From Ravibacter arvi (GTDB taxonomy: Bacteria > Bacteroidota > Bacteroidia > Cytophagales > Spirosomataceae): 64,000 nt of DNA. The notes under the pieces are model-generated. The model was not told the DNA's origin. It did no database searches and worked only from the letters and a program-made list of their open reading frames with translations. Shown here one piece after another: positions 26,720-34,865 of this stretch (its first letter is position 1; each line of letters opens with the position of its first letter). The stretch lies in contig NZ_BAABEY010000029.1 of the NCBI RefSeq assembly GCF_039540405.1, positions 136,207 through 200,206 of the forward strand. The letters run 5' to 3'. A program made the translations under genes and the position numbers.

Positions 26720-26929
26720 ATGGCGAAGTATTACTTAAATCACAATCAACAATCAAACGGCGATAACGAGGTTCACAAAGATGGATGTCGTTTTCTTCCT
26801 TCGTCAAATTATACGTATCTGGGAGAATTCTACTCTTGTTCAACAGCCGTAGAAACTGCAAAATCCAAGTATCGGTACGTTAGAATTAATGGCTGCTACC
26901 ATTGTTGTAATGCGTGTCATACGAGCTGA
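26720..26929 (+). CDS. Small Cys/His-rich protein (conserved hypothetical)
   Basis: 69 aa from the ATG at 26720 (MAKYYLNHNQQSNGDNEVH). Conserved-looking metal-ligand candidates are EVHKDGC, then YSC, and GCYHCCNACHTS at the C-terminus, giving several Cys and His residues in a small, otherwise polar protein. I recall similar small proteins with a NGDHEVH start and GCYxC...CHT end in diverse bacteria; function is unknown. A strong terminator follows 35 bp after the stop, so it is a one-gene unit. The longer frame from 26615 is unlikely. Confidence 0.7.
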   Translation: MAKYYLNHNQQSNGDNEVHKDGCRFLPSSNYTYLGEFYSCSTAVETAKSKYRYVRINGCYHCCNACHTS

Positions 26930-26963
26930 ATAGACGAAGAAATGGCGCTACCCTATAGTTGTG

Positions 26964-26993
26964 GTAAAACTGCGCAAATCTTCGCAGTTTTAC
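26964..26993 (+). terminator. Rho-independent terminator after the Cys-rich gene
   Basis: An 11-bp perfect stem (GTAAAACTGCG / CGCAGTTTTAC) with an 8-nt loop, followed by TATTTTATC. It ends the small gene at 26929. Confidence 0.75.
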
Positions 26994-27161
26994 TATTTTA
27001 TCTCTACTCGGTGTGGGCTGGTATATCGTATACCTTCTCGGAAAATATTTTTCTTTAAAACAATTTCGGGAAAAGGTCCTGATTCTCTATTTTAGTAGTC
27101 AATTCCGTGAAATAGGGGTATCTGCCCCCAGGTCCAAGTGTAAAACGAAACGAAGAGAAAG

Positions 27162-28046
27162 ATGAACCTGCATTCCAATTTACAATACCCCTTGCTCAAA
27201 TACCTGTCGGAGGAGTTCACAGGTAAATTCTACAATAACGAGCTTACTTTCTTAAACCGGCTATTGATCCTGTATCACAACCGGTTTGTTTTCTCAATCG
27301 ATGATGACCACCATCGGTTTATTGATGAGTTACGAGCGGATTTGACCCAGCCGGTGAAGTTTTGGACTATTCCAGCGTATAAGCGTAGACGGATTAATCT
27401 GATGCGTGGCCGGTTCTGCCAACTACTTTCTCACAAGCGTTCAATTGTCGAAAATCTCCTTTCGAGACCTGACTATAGCACCACCGAAGCTAAACGACAG
27501 ACCATAGCTGAAATCTACCAGTGGCTAAATAGCCGACCAAAAGAAAAAGAATCTGCTCCTAGCTTAGCGAGCTGGAAGAAAGACATGGAAGCAAGCTTTG
27601 GCAGCCTACTGGAATCACCTGGCGACGTGGGGAAAGGTAGATCTTCGAAAAATGTCTTCTATCTTCATTTTCATAACATTTTGACCGGGAAAGACGAAGA
27701 GACCAGAAAAGCAAAATTTTTAAAACTCCTCAGCGTCCTTTTAGGTGAACAGTGGATTTGTGAAACAGAAACCCGAGGTATCTACCAATTTCGAAAAAGC
27801 GGCAATGGTTCCAGGCTGCTGTTAGGCGCACTTTACTACTGCTTGAACCAGCAAGGACAAATCCAGAAGGAGCTTACCGGCCCGCAGGTAGCCAGATTAT
27901 TCAACTCCTGGCTCCGACACGATATTTCTCCTAAATCTTTTGAAAAGGTTTTCCAGGCCGAAGAGCAGGATACGTTCAACTGCTCGCCAAGTCAAACGCG
28001 TTACAAATACGTAAGGGATTGTAGTCTTTTGATCAAAAGCCTTTAA
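27162..28046 (+). CDS. Hypothetical protein of the mobilization region
   Basis: 294 aa, soluble, mixed charge, with basic clusters (AYKRRRINLMRGRF at ~84-97 and an ELTGPQVARLFNSWL segment near the C-terminus). No family is recognised. It opens a rightward gene run that leads into the ParA-like, RHH and relaxase genes, so a role in DNA processing, replication or copy control of the element is possible (inference). The start at 27162 follows a GAAACGAAGAGAAAG purine-rich stretch. Confidence 0.6.
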   Translation: MNLHSNLQYPLLKYLSEEFTGKFYNNELTFLNRLLILYHNRFVFSIDDDHHRFIDELRADLTQPVKFWTIPAYKRRRINLMRGRFCQLLSHKRSIVENLLSRPDYSTTEAKRQTIAEIYQWLNSRPKEKESAPSLASWKKDMEASFGSLLESPGDVGKGRSSKNVFYLHFHNILTGKDEETRKAKFLKLLSVLLGEQWICETETRGIYQFRKSGNGSRLLLGALYYCLNQQGQIQKELTGPQVARLFNSWLRHDISPKSFEKVFQAEEQDTFNCSPSQTRYKYVRDCSLLIKSL

Positions 28047-28169
28047 AACCGGAAAAATCCGGAAATTTCCTATAACATTCTTTTTATTCCAGCCGGAACG
28101 GCAGGAACGTTTTGGCATAAACGGCAAGCGAGCTTTGGGGTATGTTTCACCTTGAAAGCTCGTTTGCCA

Positions 28170-28466
28170 ATGAACCAACTACCAAGCCAATCAACCAGCG
28201 GCCCGAAGCTCACACGAGAGCTGCTCCTCACGCTTTACGAGCGAAAGGACGCCAAACGAAGAAGATTCCTTTACCATTATTACCGGCATCTTTTTGAAAA
28301 GCCCTATTCGATTGCGTACCTGACAGAGCTCATCAACCAGGATCTGGGAAAAGCCTGGGTAACCCAGCATGACATTAAATACATCAGGGCCAACGTGTAC
28401 AAGTGGAAGCAGGAAGAGGGTATTCTTTCCGAAGCGCAATCTCAGACAGATGAGCACGATGGATAA
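28170..28466 (+). CDS. Small basic protein, paralogue of the next gene (copy 1)
   Basis: 98 aa from the ATG at 28170; a TTG at 28152 would add six residues. The core LTLYERKDAKRRRFLYHYYR is highly basic and is followed by AYLTELINQDLG and a DIKYIRANVYKWK segment. The same order (LFERRDKKRRRILYRLYQQL, then IADMICKQLG and DIKFCRYHFKKR) appears in the next gene, so the two are tandem paralogues. The basic helical character suggests nucleic-acid binding. The stop at 28466 overlaps the start of the next gene. Confidence 0.6.
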   Translation: MNQLPSQSTSGPKLTRELLLTLYERKDAKRRRFLYHYYRHLFEKPYSIAYLTELINQDLGKAWVTQHDIKYIRANVYKWKQEEGILSEAQSQTDEHDG

Positions 28467-28830
28467 ACAAACCCTCATCGACCTGTTTGAGCGCCGGGAC
28501 AAGAAACGCAGGCGTATTCTCTACCGGCTCTATCAACAGCTAATCGAATCGGAAATGTCGGCCGTCTATATCGCCGATATGATTTGTAAACAGCTTGGGC
28601 GAGAAGGTATGATTAACGCAGCCGACATTAAATTCTGCCGGTACCATTTTAAAAAGCGCCCCTTAAAACCGCTAACCAAACAGACAGTCCATCCACCGGC
28701 TTTTATTTCCAGGGAAGTTCAGCCTGAAAATCCCCTACAGGCAAAAGAGAATCCCGGTTGGACAGACCCAGACAAAATCGACTTACAGAAAAACCTGATT
28801 GTTAAATCCAAATTTGCAAAAGAACCATGA
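28459..28830 (+). CDS. Small basic protein, paralogue of the preceding gene (copy 2)
   Basis: 123 aa from the ATG at 28459 (MDKQTLIDLFERRD); an in-frame ATG at 28450 is also possible. The first ~70 residues align with the preceding gene. A Pro-rich tail of ~50 residues (KQTVHPPAFISREVQPENPL) is unique to this copy. Its start overlaps the previous stop and its end overlaps the ParA-like gene start (ATGA at 28827-28830), so the three form one translationally coupled unit. Confidence 0.6.
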   Translation: MDKQTLIDLFERRDKKRRRILYRLYQQLIESEMSAVYIADMICKQLGREGMINAADIKFCRYHFKKRPLKPLTKQTVHPPAFISREVQPENPLQAKENPGWTDPDKIDLQKNLIVKSKFAKEP

Positions 28831-29525
28831 CGCGTACATTTCATTTTATACTCCAGGCCAAAGGTGGGGTCGGTAAAAGTCTGCATACCTACCTACGCGC
28901 CCTGGCTGAATCGAATCGCCATTCCTTGTTTGTCGATGTGGACAGTTCGACCAAAACCTCTTTGAGGCAACTCACGTTCCTGGGCGAAGAGAGACTCGAG
29001 AGTATTTCTCTGATCGATAAGCGCGACGTACTGGTAAGGGATATTTTCGTCGGCTACGTGGAAAGCCTCTCTGAAAGCCCGTTCCAGGAAGTCTTTATGG
29101 ACTTCGGCGCACCGGAAAGCGAACAATTCCCGGCCCTGGTTGCCCGTGATCTTGACTTTAAGGCCTGGTGCGACGAAGTAGGTTTCAAGGCCGTATTTCA
29201 CATCATCATGGCAGCAGGCGGAGCGTATAGAGCCTGCGGGGAATACCTCGACAAAATGGTGCAGGTCCTTGCAGGGCAGTTTGAAGTAACGGCTTGGGAG
29301 AATATCAGCACCTTCAAACAATACCCGGAGCTATCCCAAGAATTGGCCGCCCGGTGCCATGCCATGGGGATAGCGTACAAAAGGTTCGGCGATTTTGATG
29401 CCAACAGTTTGTTGGGGATTCAGATACTGGACGGTATTCGCAGCGGATTCAACCTGGACAAGTATTACCCGGGTGCCAGGATCACCTTGAAGAGGGAACT
29501 GAGAGAAAACTTCGGCTATGAGTGA
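28827..29525 (+). CDS. ParA/MinD-like P-loop ATPase of the mobilization module
   Basis: 232 aa. Deviant Walker A KGGVGKS (residues ~12-18) follows an FILQA beta strand; VDVDSSTKTS (~37-46) matches the switch I region; an EVFMDFGAP strand is Walker B-like. ParA-like ATPases near relaxase genes in Bacteroidota elements are thought to help partition or process transferred DNA. It overlaps both neighbours by a few bases. No ParB partner or centromere-like repeat was seen. Confidence 0.78.
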   Translation: MTRTFHFILQAKGGVGKSLHTYLRALAESNRHSLFVDVDSSTKTSLRQLTFLGEERLESISLIDKRDVLVRDIFVGYVESLSESPFQEVFMDFGAPESEQFPALVARDLDFKAWCDEVGFKAVFHIIMAAGGAYRACGEYLDKMVQVLAGQFEVTAWENISTFKQYPELSQELAARCHAMGIAYKRFGDFDANSLLGIQILDGIRSGFNLDKYYPGARITLKRELRENFGYE

Positions 29526-30060
29526 GGAAATCGGAGAAAGGCTCAACCGGTTGAAGGGGAAGTACGCCCAAAAGTACGGTACCCTCATGGATGACTGGAC
29601 TTCGATGGTGTTGGAAGAATTTCGCGAACTCTTCGAGCAACTAACAGGCCAGGTCAAAGATACCACAGAGATCATCAAAGAAGCCCAGTTCAAAATCCGA
29701 AAAAGTCAGCGGGTGTTTCAAATCACTTCAGGCAAACAAGCTTGGTTACTGGGACTGGGGATAGCAGTGCCTATAGCAGCAGCGATCACCTTGATCGCGA
29801 TACTTATCTTTTACCTGGCGTATACAGAAAGGCGGTTTGAAGAAATCCGGAATGCTGTCAATACGTATGAGAATCTAAAAGACTACACCGTCTTATCTCA
29901 AAATGGTAGGGTCACAGAAAAAAAGAAGGTTCGTTACCTGGTGCTAAAAATAGCGCCAGAAGGTGAACCTACACCAGGGCTTCATTTTGTGTTTGACTCC
30001 AAAAAGCAAGAAGTCTTGGTACCGTTGAACCAGAAATCAGCACGTAAAACAGCCAAGTGA
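29518..30060 (+). CDS. Membrane protein of the mobilization module
   Basis: 180 aa. An N-terminal ~70-residue, probably coiled-coil region (LFEQLTGQVKDTTEIIKEAQ) leads to one strong membrane helix (~77-100, LLGLGIAVPIAAAITLIAIL) and a C-terminal cytosolic or periplasmic domain ending QKSARKTAK. Family not recognised. The 8-bp overlap with the ParA-like gene suggests they act together, perhaps anchoring the ATPase to the membrane (inference). Confidence 0.6.
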   Translation: MSEEIGERLNRLKGKYAQKYGTLMDDWTSMVLEEFRELFEQLTGQVKDTTEIIKEAQFKIRKSQRVFQITSGKQAWLLGLGIAVPIAAAITLIAILIFYLAYTERRFEEIRNAVNTYENLKDYTVLSQNGRVTEKKKVRYLVLKIAPEGEPTPGLHFVFDSKKQEVLVPLNQKSARKTAK

Positions 30061-30142
30061 ACTTTTTTAAACTTTTGCGGCCAAACGCTGCCATACGTAA
30101 ACATCAATAGGGCGTAGGGGTGGCTTAGCTCACAGCCAGCTA

Positions 30143-30201
30143 TCGCCGGTACGTCGCAAAAGGGCGACGACCGGCGAAACTGGCCAGGGGAAAACCCCTG
30201 G
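30143..30201 (+). other. Candidate origin of transfer (two strong hairpins)
   Basis: Hairpin 1 is 30143-30177: arms TCGCCGGTACGTCGC and GCGACGACCGGCGA with one bulged A and a 6-nt loop. Hairpin 2 is 30184-30201: CCAGGGG-AAAA-CCCCTGG, perfect. Both lie in the 188-bp gap directly before the RHH and relaxase genes, the usual place of oriT. The nic site is not identified. Confidence 0.55.
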
Positions 30202-30248
30202 ACCCCGCTATTCGCCTTATCAGGCTCATAGCTAATTTCTCGAAGAAT

Positions 30249-30926
30249 ATGGAAAAGCAAACCAAAATCGGCAGACCACCCAAAGCAGAGGGGACTGCCA
30301 AAAGAGCCCACTTTTCAGTGTGGGTAAGCCAGGAGCAGAAAGCCAGGATCAATGATTTAATCCGGAAAAGCGGCCTGTCAGCAAGTGAGTATTTTTTGAC
30401 ACTTGCGCTGGACGTACCTTTTAAAAGACCGCAGAAAAGAACGCTGCCTCCCCAAATGGCAAAAACGATCCGTGTACTGGAGCAACTCGCGGGAATCCTC
30501 TCATTGGCAGTAGTGAAAACCAAAGACCGGCAGATGCTATCCAGAGAGTGGCAGGAAAGCAGCCAGCGGATCAGGCTGCTGGCTAACCTGGTTACCCGAT
30601 GGGCGTTTGAAAGCTTTGAAATCCGTAGCTTTCAAAATACCATCACCCAAGTCCATGCCTGGATAAGCCAAACGAACAGCTACTTGGAAGAAATGCTCCA
30701 ACCGGGCGAAAGTAAGGAGCTGATCCTGGAAAGCGGAAACCGGATGGCAAAACAGCTACAAGCACTCCTTGAAAAATATGAGGCTTACTACTCTGAAGCC
30801 TTGGACGAAATCCGGGAAGCGGAGAAGACCAATCCCGAAACTCCGGATAAAATTCACGAAGTGATCGCAGATACCTTGAAAGCCGTAACGACCAAAAACG
30901 ATAACTTGAAACAAAATGATCGGTAA
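30249..30926 (+). CDS. Mobilization accessory protein (RHH, MobA/MobC-like)
   Basis: 225 aa. The N-terminus KIGRPPKAEGTAKRAHFSVW followed by SQEQKARINDLIRKSGLSAS and EYFL is the beta-strand plus two-helix ribbon-helix-helix motif seen in relaxosome accessory proteins that bind oriT. The long helical C-terminus (~60-225) is probably for oligomerisation or relaxase contact. The gene overlaps the relaxase start by 11 bp, the standard arrangement for such pairs in Bacteroidota mobilizable elements. Confidence 0.82.
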   Translation: MEKQTKIGRPPKAEGTAKRAHFSVWVSQEQKARINDLIRKSGLSASEYFLTLALDVPFKRPQKRTLPPQMAKTIRVLEQLAGILSLAVVKTKDRQMLSREWQESSQRIRLLANLVTRWAFESFEIRSFQNTITQVHAWISQTNSYLEEMLQPGESKELILESGNRMAKQLQALLEKYEAYYSEALDEIREAEKTNPETPDKIHEVIADTLKAVTTKNDNLKQNDR

Positions 30927-31761
30927 AGCAAGCCTGGGCAGCTACATCAAGGGGATACTGGAATACTGCTACTACGACAAAGAGCTGACGGCCAAAATGA
31001 AAAAGGAGCTCAAGCCCCAGGATATCCGGGGCGAGCTGGTCTATATCCAGAACCTGGCTATAAAAACACACGGTGACGGCAGGATCAACCTGGATTACCT
31101 GGCAAGACAGTACCTGGAGAATCACCAAAACAACAAACGGCTCACTAAATACGTCTGGCACCAGTCCTTTAGCTTCGCTCCGGGCGAGCGGCCTGACAAT
31201 GACAAGATCATCCGGATCTCAACCGAATTTGCCAAAGAGTTTGGTTTTGAAGAAAATCAGATGGTCGTCTTCCGGCATCAGGATACCGAGCACATGCACT
31301 TTCATCTCATTGCTAACCGGATCAACTATAACGGTAAAAACACCGCCGATCATTTCAACAACTACGCCCGCACCGGAAAGTTCTGCCGGAGAATGGAACA
31401 GGAGCTCTCCTTGATACCGACTCCTGATATGCGGATCAACCAGAAAAACAGGAATGAACTTGAATTAAAAGATAAGGTGCATTTAAAGCTGAAGACAACA
31501 ATTGACAGATTACTACCGCAGGTTTCGTCAATGGAGCAACTGAAAGAAAAATTAGCAGGCGAGGGCTACAAAACCTACCTCGGCAGAGGAATAGCCTTCT
31601 TTCATACCAAAACTAGGGTCAAGATGAAAGGTTCTGATCTGGGGCGGAGTTATTCGCTGGCTTCTCTTGAAAAGGCGATGGCTCAAGATATCAGTGTCGA
31701 ATTGAACCAGCGTCAGAGAAGAGTGAGAAGGAGGAAACGAGGTTTGGGATTTGGTTATTAG
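30916..31761 (+). CDS. Relaxase/mobilization nuclease
   Basis: 281 aa. The metal-binding relaxase motif is EHMHFHLIANRI (His126, 128, 130), preceded by the YVWHQSFSF strand (~79-87) that in MobP/MobB-type relaxases holds a conserved His. Relaxases nick oriT and pilot the strand during conjugation. The catalytic residue should be an N-terminal Tyr (Tyr10, Tyr18-20 are candidates). The length is typical of short single-domain relaxases. The C-terminus is very basic (RQRRVRRRKRG). No coupling-protein gene follows, so transfer needs a helper. Confidence 0.85.
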   Translation: MIGKASLGSYIKGILEYCYYDKELTAKMKKELKPQDIRGELVYIQNLAIKTHGDGRINLDYLARQYLENHQNNKRLTKYVWHQSFSFAPGERPDNDKIIRISTEFAKEFGFEENQMVVFRHQDTEHMHFHLIANRINYNGKNTADHFNNYARTGKFCRRMEQELSLIPTPDMRINQKNRNELELKDKVHLKLKTTIDRLLPQVSSMEQLKEKLAGEGYKTYLGRGIAFFHTKTRVKMKGSDLGRSYSLASLEKAMAQDISVELNQRQRRVRRRKRGLGFGY

Positions 31762-32213
31762 ATATACATCCGCGTCATTTTACAGGTTTTTTACTGTGGA
31801 TCAATTTTTCGAGGATGCCTCGGCCAGGGCAAACGAAAGTTACAAAGCAAAAAATGACGGCCGCAAGCCTTCACTTCGTCATCCGGCTATTTAGCTCAAG
31901 CGCACAGCCCTACGCGCCGTAAACCGCCGAATGGGCTTGCATCCAGGGGGACAGGCCCCGTCATTTTTTCTTTGAGTGGGGGAGGCGGTTGCCCGTGAGG
32001 GTTAAGCAGATCATCCTTTATTGAGCTTCCTGTTTCTCCTCGAATGTGTTTACTTCGGTTTTGTTGATTGATATATCTATCGTTCCTAAGCTCGAAGTAA
32101 TGGTTGATCAAACTTTTCATTCAGGAGTTTGAGTTTTCGTTGAAAAATCGTATTCTAATATTCCTTTTTGCTGCACTTTAATTTACACGGCCCGACTCTC
32201 CAACGTCGGATAG
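31762..32213. other. Non-coding stretch after the relaxase with a long-range inverted repeat
   Basis: 452 bp without a convincing gene. AAAAAATGACGG at 31849-31860 pairs perfectly with CCGTCATTTTTT at 31958-31969, 97 nt apart, enclosing GC-rich sequence that also has short internal complementarities (CGGCGG/CCGCCG type). It could be a transcription end, part of a second origin-like structure, or an RNA. A minus-strand frame at 31896-32120 has no protein-like features. From ~32050 the sequence turns AT-rich. Confidence 0.4.
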
Positions 32214-32588
32214 ATGGCTCGTGAGCAGTTCTTATCAGTCCCATATAATATTGACTATTTTTTCAACGAGGTGCACCCACAGATTGCGCATGGCTATAAT
32301 TGTACTAAACCAAGCGGGTTTATTGAAATTGACCCAGATTTATATATGCAATATAGTATTATAACAATCTTGACGATTTGCGCCAAATATTGTTTGCTAA
32401 ATCCGATGGACTTTATCTTGAACAATAAAGAGGATTTGTATAAATTGAGTGCCGATTTGTCCTATTCTAACGAAAATAGTTATGCCCCTACCTATTTGTC
32501 GCTGGCTTCTGTTTTAGCTCGTTGTGTCATTTCTGAATTTTCTGCTTACTCTACTGAGTTAAGCTTGAATGAAGTAATGGCCCTATAG
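32214..32588 (+). CDS. Hypothetical protein, 124 aa
   Basis: ATG at 32214 to a stop at 32588. The sequence is mostly helical with hydrophobic stretches (YSIITILTICAKYCLL at ~47-62 and LASVLARCVISEFS) but no clear transmembrane design. No family is recognised. It is AT-rich like the NACHT-RelA/SpoT unit that follows 159 bp later, and may have arrived with it. A third component of that system is possible but unsupported. Confidence 0.45.
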   Translation: MAREQFLSVPYNIDYFFNEVHPQIAHGYNCTKPSGFIEIDPDLYMQYSIITILTICAKYCLLNPMDFILNNKEDLYKLSADLSYSNENSYAPTYLSLASVLARCVISEFSAYSTELSLNEVMAL

Positions 32589-32747
32589 TATGGAGATATG
32601 CATTCGGAAAGAATGGCTACTAACATTAAGAGACCAATAGCAAAAGGCAAGTCTATCTTGTTATTAAACAGAGCCTTAATAAAAGTATATTAATCTACAA
32701 ATTGACTTCTCGCTTATCTTTCCAATTCTATCAGAACAGGTTTACTT

Positions 32748-34865
32748 ATGGATATAAAAAAAATAGAGAGCGTATATGCTACATATGGGTTTGAAATAAA
32801 AAGAGATGAGGAAAATCTGGCAATTTTTTTATATAAAAAAGGTAGATATTTTGGTGTTGACATAATCTTGTTTTCAAATTCAAAAGAAACTCAGGATAGA
32901 GCATCACAAATTAAGGAGCAATATTCAAAATTAGGATATGCCGTCAATATAAAACCTGGCAGTTCGGAAGAAGATATAGAATTAGAACTTTTTAAGAGTT
33001 TTTTTTCTTATGAATCAACTAAAAATAGGCTCAAAAAGAAATATACAGATTTTGTTGCTAAACAAACAAAAAGCTTACTAGGATCTCAATATGAATACAT
33101 AGGAAGTCCCTTTGAATTGTTCGACGGAGATATAGGAGACACATCAAACGATTTATTAAAAAATGTATTGACTATCCTACAACGACCCAAACCTCAATTG
33201 ATTATTTTAGAGGCTGCGGCTGGATATGGTAAAACCTGTGCAGCTTACGAAATACTCAGCATTTTATTAAACCAAGATGAAAAAATAATATCTCCGCTGT
33301 TTACAGAGTTGGCAAAAAATAGAGGAGCAAAAATCTTTAGATACATACTTCTTGATGAGATAGATGTTGAATTTCCGACTTTGAATTCAGAATTGGTTAT
33401 AAATGAGATAAAAAAAGGTCGTATTCCACTTATAATTGATGGATTTGACGAATTACTTGAAAAAGTAAATGTTAGCAATATTGACATTTTTAAAGGATTT
33501 GAGGAAATAGAGTCTATGTTGGACACTATTGGTAGTTTACTTGAGCATAACGCAAAGGTTATTTTAACTACTCGAAAAACAGCAATTTTTAATGGGTCAG
33601 AGTTTGAAAAATGGTTCCTAAAATGGGAAGATCGTTTTTCTGTAAGCCGATTTTCAATTAAAGAACCCAAAATTAAAGACTGGCTAGGTCAGCATAGGTT
33701 TGGAATTGCGAAAAATCGTAATATCCCAATACAATATATTGCAAACCCTGTTCTGTTAACATATCTAAAAAATATCAGTGAAGATGAATTTATAACACAA
33801 ATTGAAAATCCAGAATTGCTTATTAAACAATACTTTGATCGAATGTTAGAGAGAGAGCAGGAAAGGCAACATTTGATAATTACAGTTGAAAAGCAATATG
33901 AAATTTTTAAAAATGTAGCTAAAATGCTTCTTGAATTTGATATTACAGTCGAATCAAAGGAGTTTTTTAAGGAAATCATAAAAGATCAAAATTATAAATT
34001 ACTTGAATATACAAGGACTTTATATTCCGGCCAAGAAAAGCCCAGCCTAGATAATCTTGTTGACACATTGGCTACTCATGCACTGTTAGACAGAAAAGGG
34101 CGCGATGAATCTCAAATTGGATTCATTAATGATTTTGTATTTGGTATTTTGATTGGAGAGATTATATGCGAAACCTCTGTTGATATAATTGCTCGTGATT
34201 ATTCATTCTATATGCTGGACTTAGCTTGCACTGCTTATAAAGTTCAGAATAAACAAAATAAATTTTCGCTCTGGGGGAAAATCAATGATGTTAAAGAGAA
34301 ATTACAGCCAGTATCAATTTTTAATTACGATATTATTTTACGAGAAGAACTTGTAAGGAATTACCAAGAGTTAACGATTTATGATACAACTTTTTTTAAA
34401 ATAAAATTTAAGGATTTTGAGGTTAAAAATACAATCTTTTTAAGTTGTTACTTTAAAAATTGTTACTTCGATTTAGACATTTTAAAAGGTGTAGGCTTTG
34501 TTGACTGTATATTCGATGCATGTTTAGTGTCTAACGATTTATACATAGACTCAAGTCCAGAGATTTCTACGGTAAAATGCAAGCTTAAAGATTGTCAGAT
34601 TTTTGAAAATTACACATATCATAATGACCAAACATCTCTATTTACGGAATTTGAAGCAGAAATACTCAGGAAAGTAATGGAAATATCGGATGCTAGGTCG
34701 CAACACATAATGCATCTTCTCCATCGTTTTGACAAAAGCCAACATAAGAGTGTTATGCGATCAATAGATGGACTTGTTCAGCGAGACTTTATGAAGATTA
34801 GGGGCGGGCAAGTTGGATTAAACATAAATAAATTACCTATAATTAAAGCTGAAATTCTTAAATAA
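32748..34865 (+). CDS. NACHT-like STAND NTPase (probable defence sensor)
   Basis: 705 aa. Residues 1-~70 form a small alpha/beta domain (FEIKRDEENLAIFLYKKGRY). The NTPase has Walker A AAAGYGKT (to ~163), and Walker B IPLIIDGFDELL (~226-237) with the DGFDE pattern typical of NACHT proteins; TTRKTA at ~284-289 fits sensor 1. A helical region follows, then pentapeptide-like repeats (~545-620, FKDFEVKNTIFLSCYFKNCY). Bacterial NACHT proteins sense phage and trigger cell shutdown through an effector. None is fused here; instead the stop TAA overlaps the ATG of a RelA/SpoT-like gene (TAATG). Strongly AT-rich relative to flanks. Confidence 0.85.
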   Translation: MDIKKIESVYATYGFEIKRDEENLAIFLYKKGRYFGVDIILFSNSKETQDRASQIKEQYSKLGYAVNIKPGSSEEDIELELFKSFFSYESTKNRLKKKYTDFVAKQTKSLLGSQYEYIGSPFELFDGDIGDTSNDLLKNVLTILQRPKPQLIILEAAAGYGKTCAAYEILSILLNQDEKIISPLFTELAKNRGAKIFRYILLDEIDVEFPTLNSELVINEIKKGRIPLIIDGFDELLEKVNVSNIDIFKGFEEIESMLDTIGSLLEHNAKVILTTRKTAIFNGSEFEKWFLKWEDRFSVSRFSIKEPKIKDWLGQHRFGIAKNRNIPIQYIANPVLLTYLKNISEDEFITQIENPELLIKQYFDRMLEREQERQHLIITVEKQYEIFKNVAKMLLEFDITVESKEFFKEIIKDQNYKLLEYTRTLYSGQEKPSLDNLVDTLATHALLDRKGRDESQIGFINDFVFGILIGEIICETSVDIIARDYSFYMLDLACTAYKVQNKQNKFSLWGKINDVKEKLQPVSIFNYDIILREELVRNYQELTIYDTTFFKIKFKDFEVKNTIFLSCYFKNCYFDLDILKGVGFVDCIFDACLVSNDLYIDSSPEISTVKCKLKDCQIFENYTYHNDQTSLFTEFEAEILRKVMEISDARSQHIMHLLHRFDKSQHKSVMRSIDGLVQRDFMKIRGGQVGLNINKLPIIKAEILK

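Noticed and set aside
31896..32120. 74-codon minus-strand frame after the relaxase
   Set aside because: Low complexity with PPPPLKEK-type runs and no conserved features; more likely non-coding structure.
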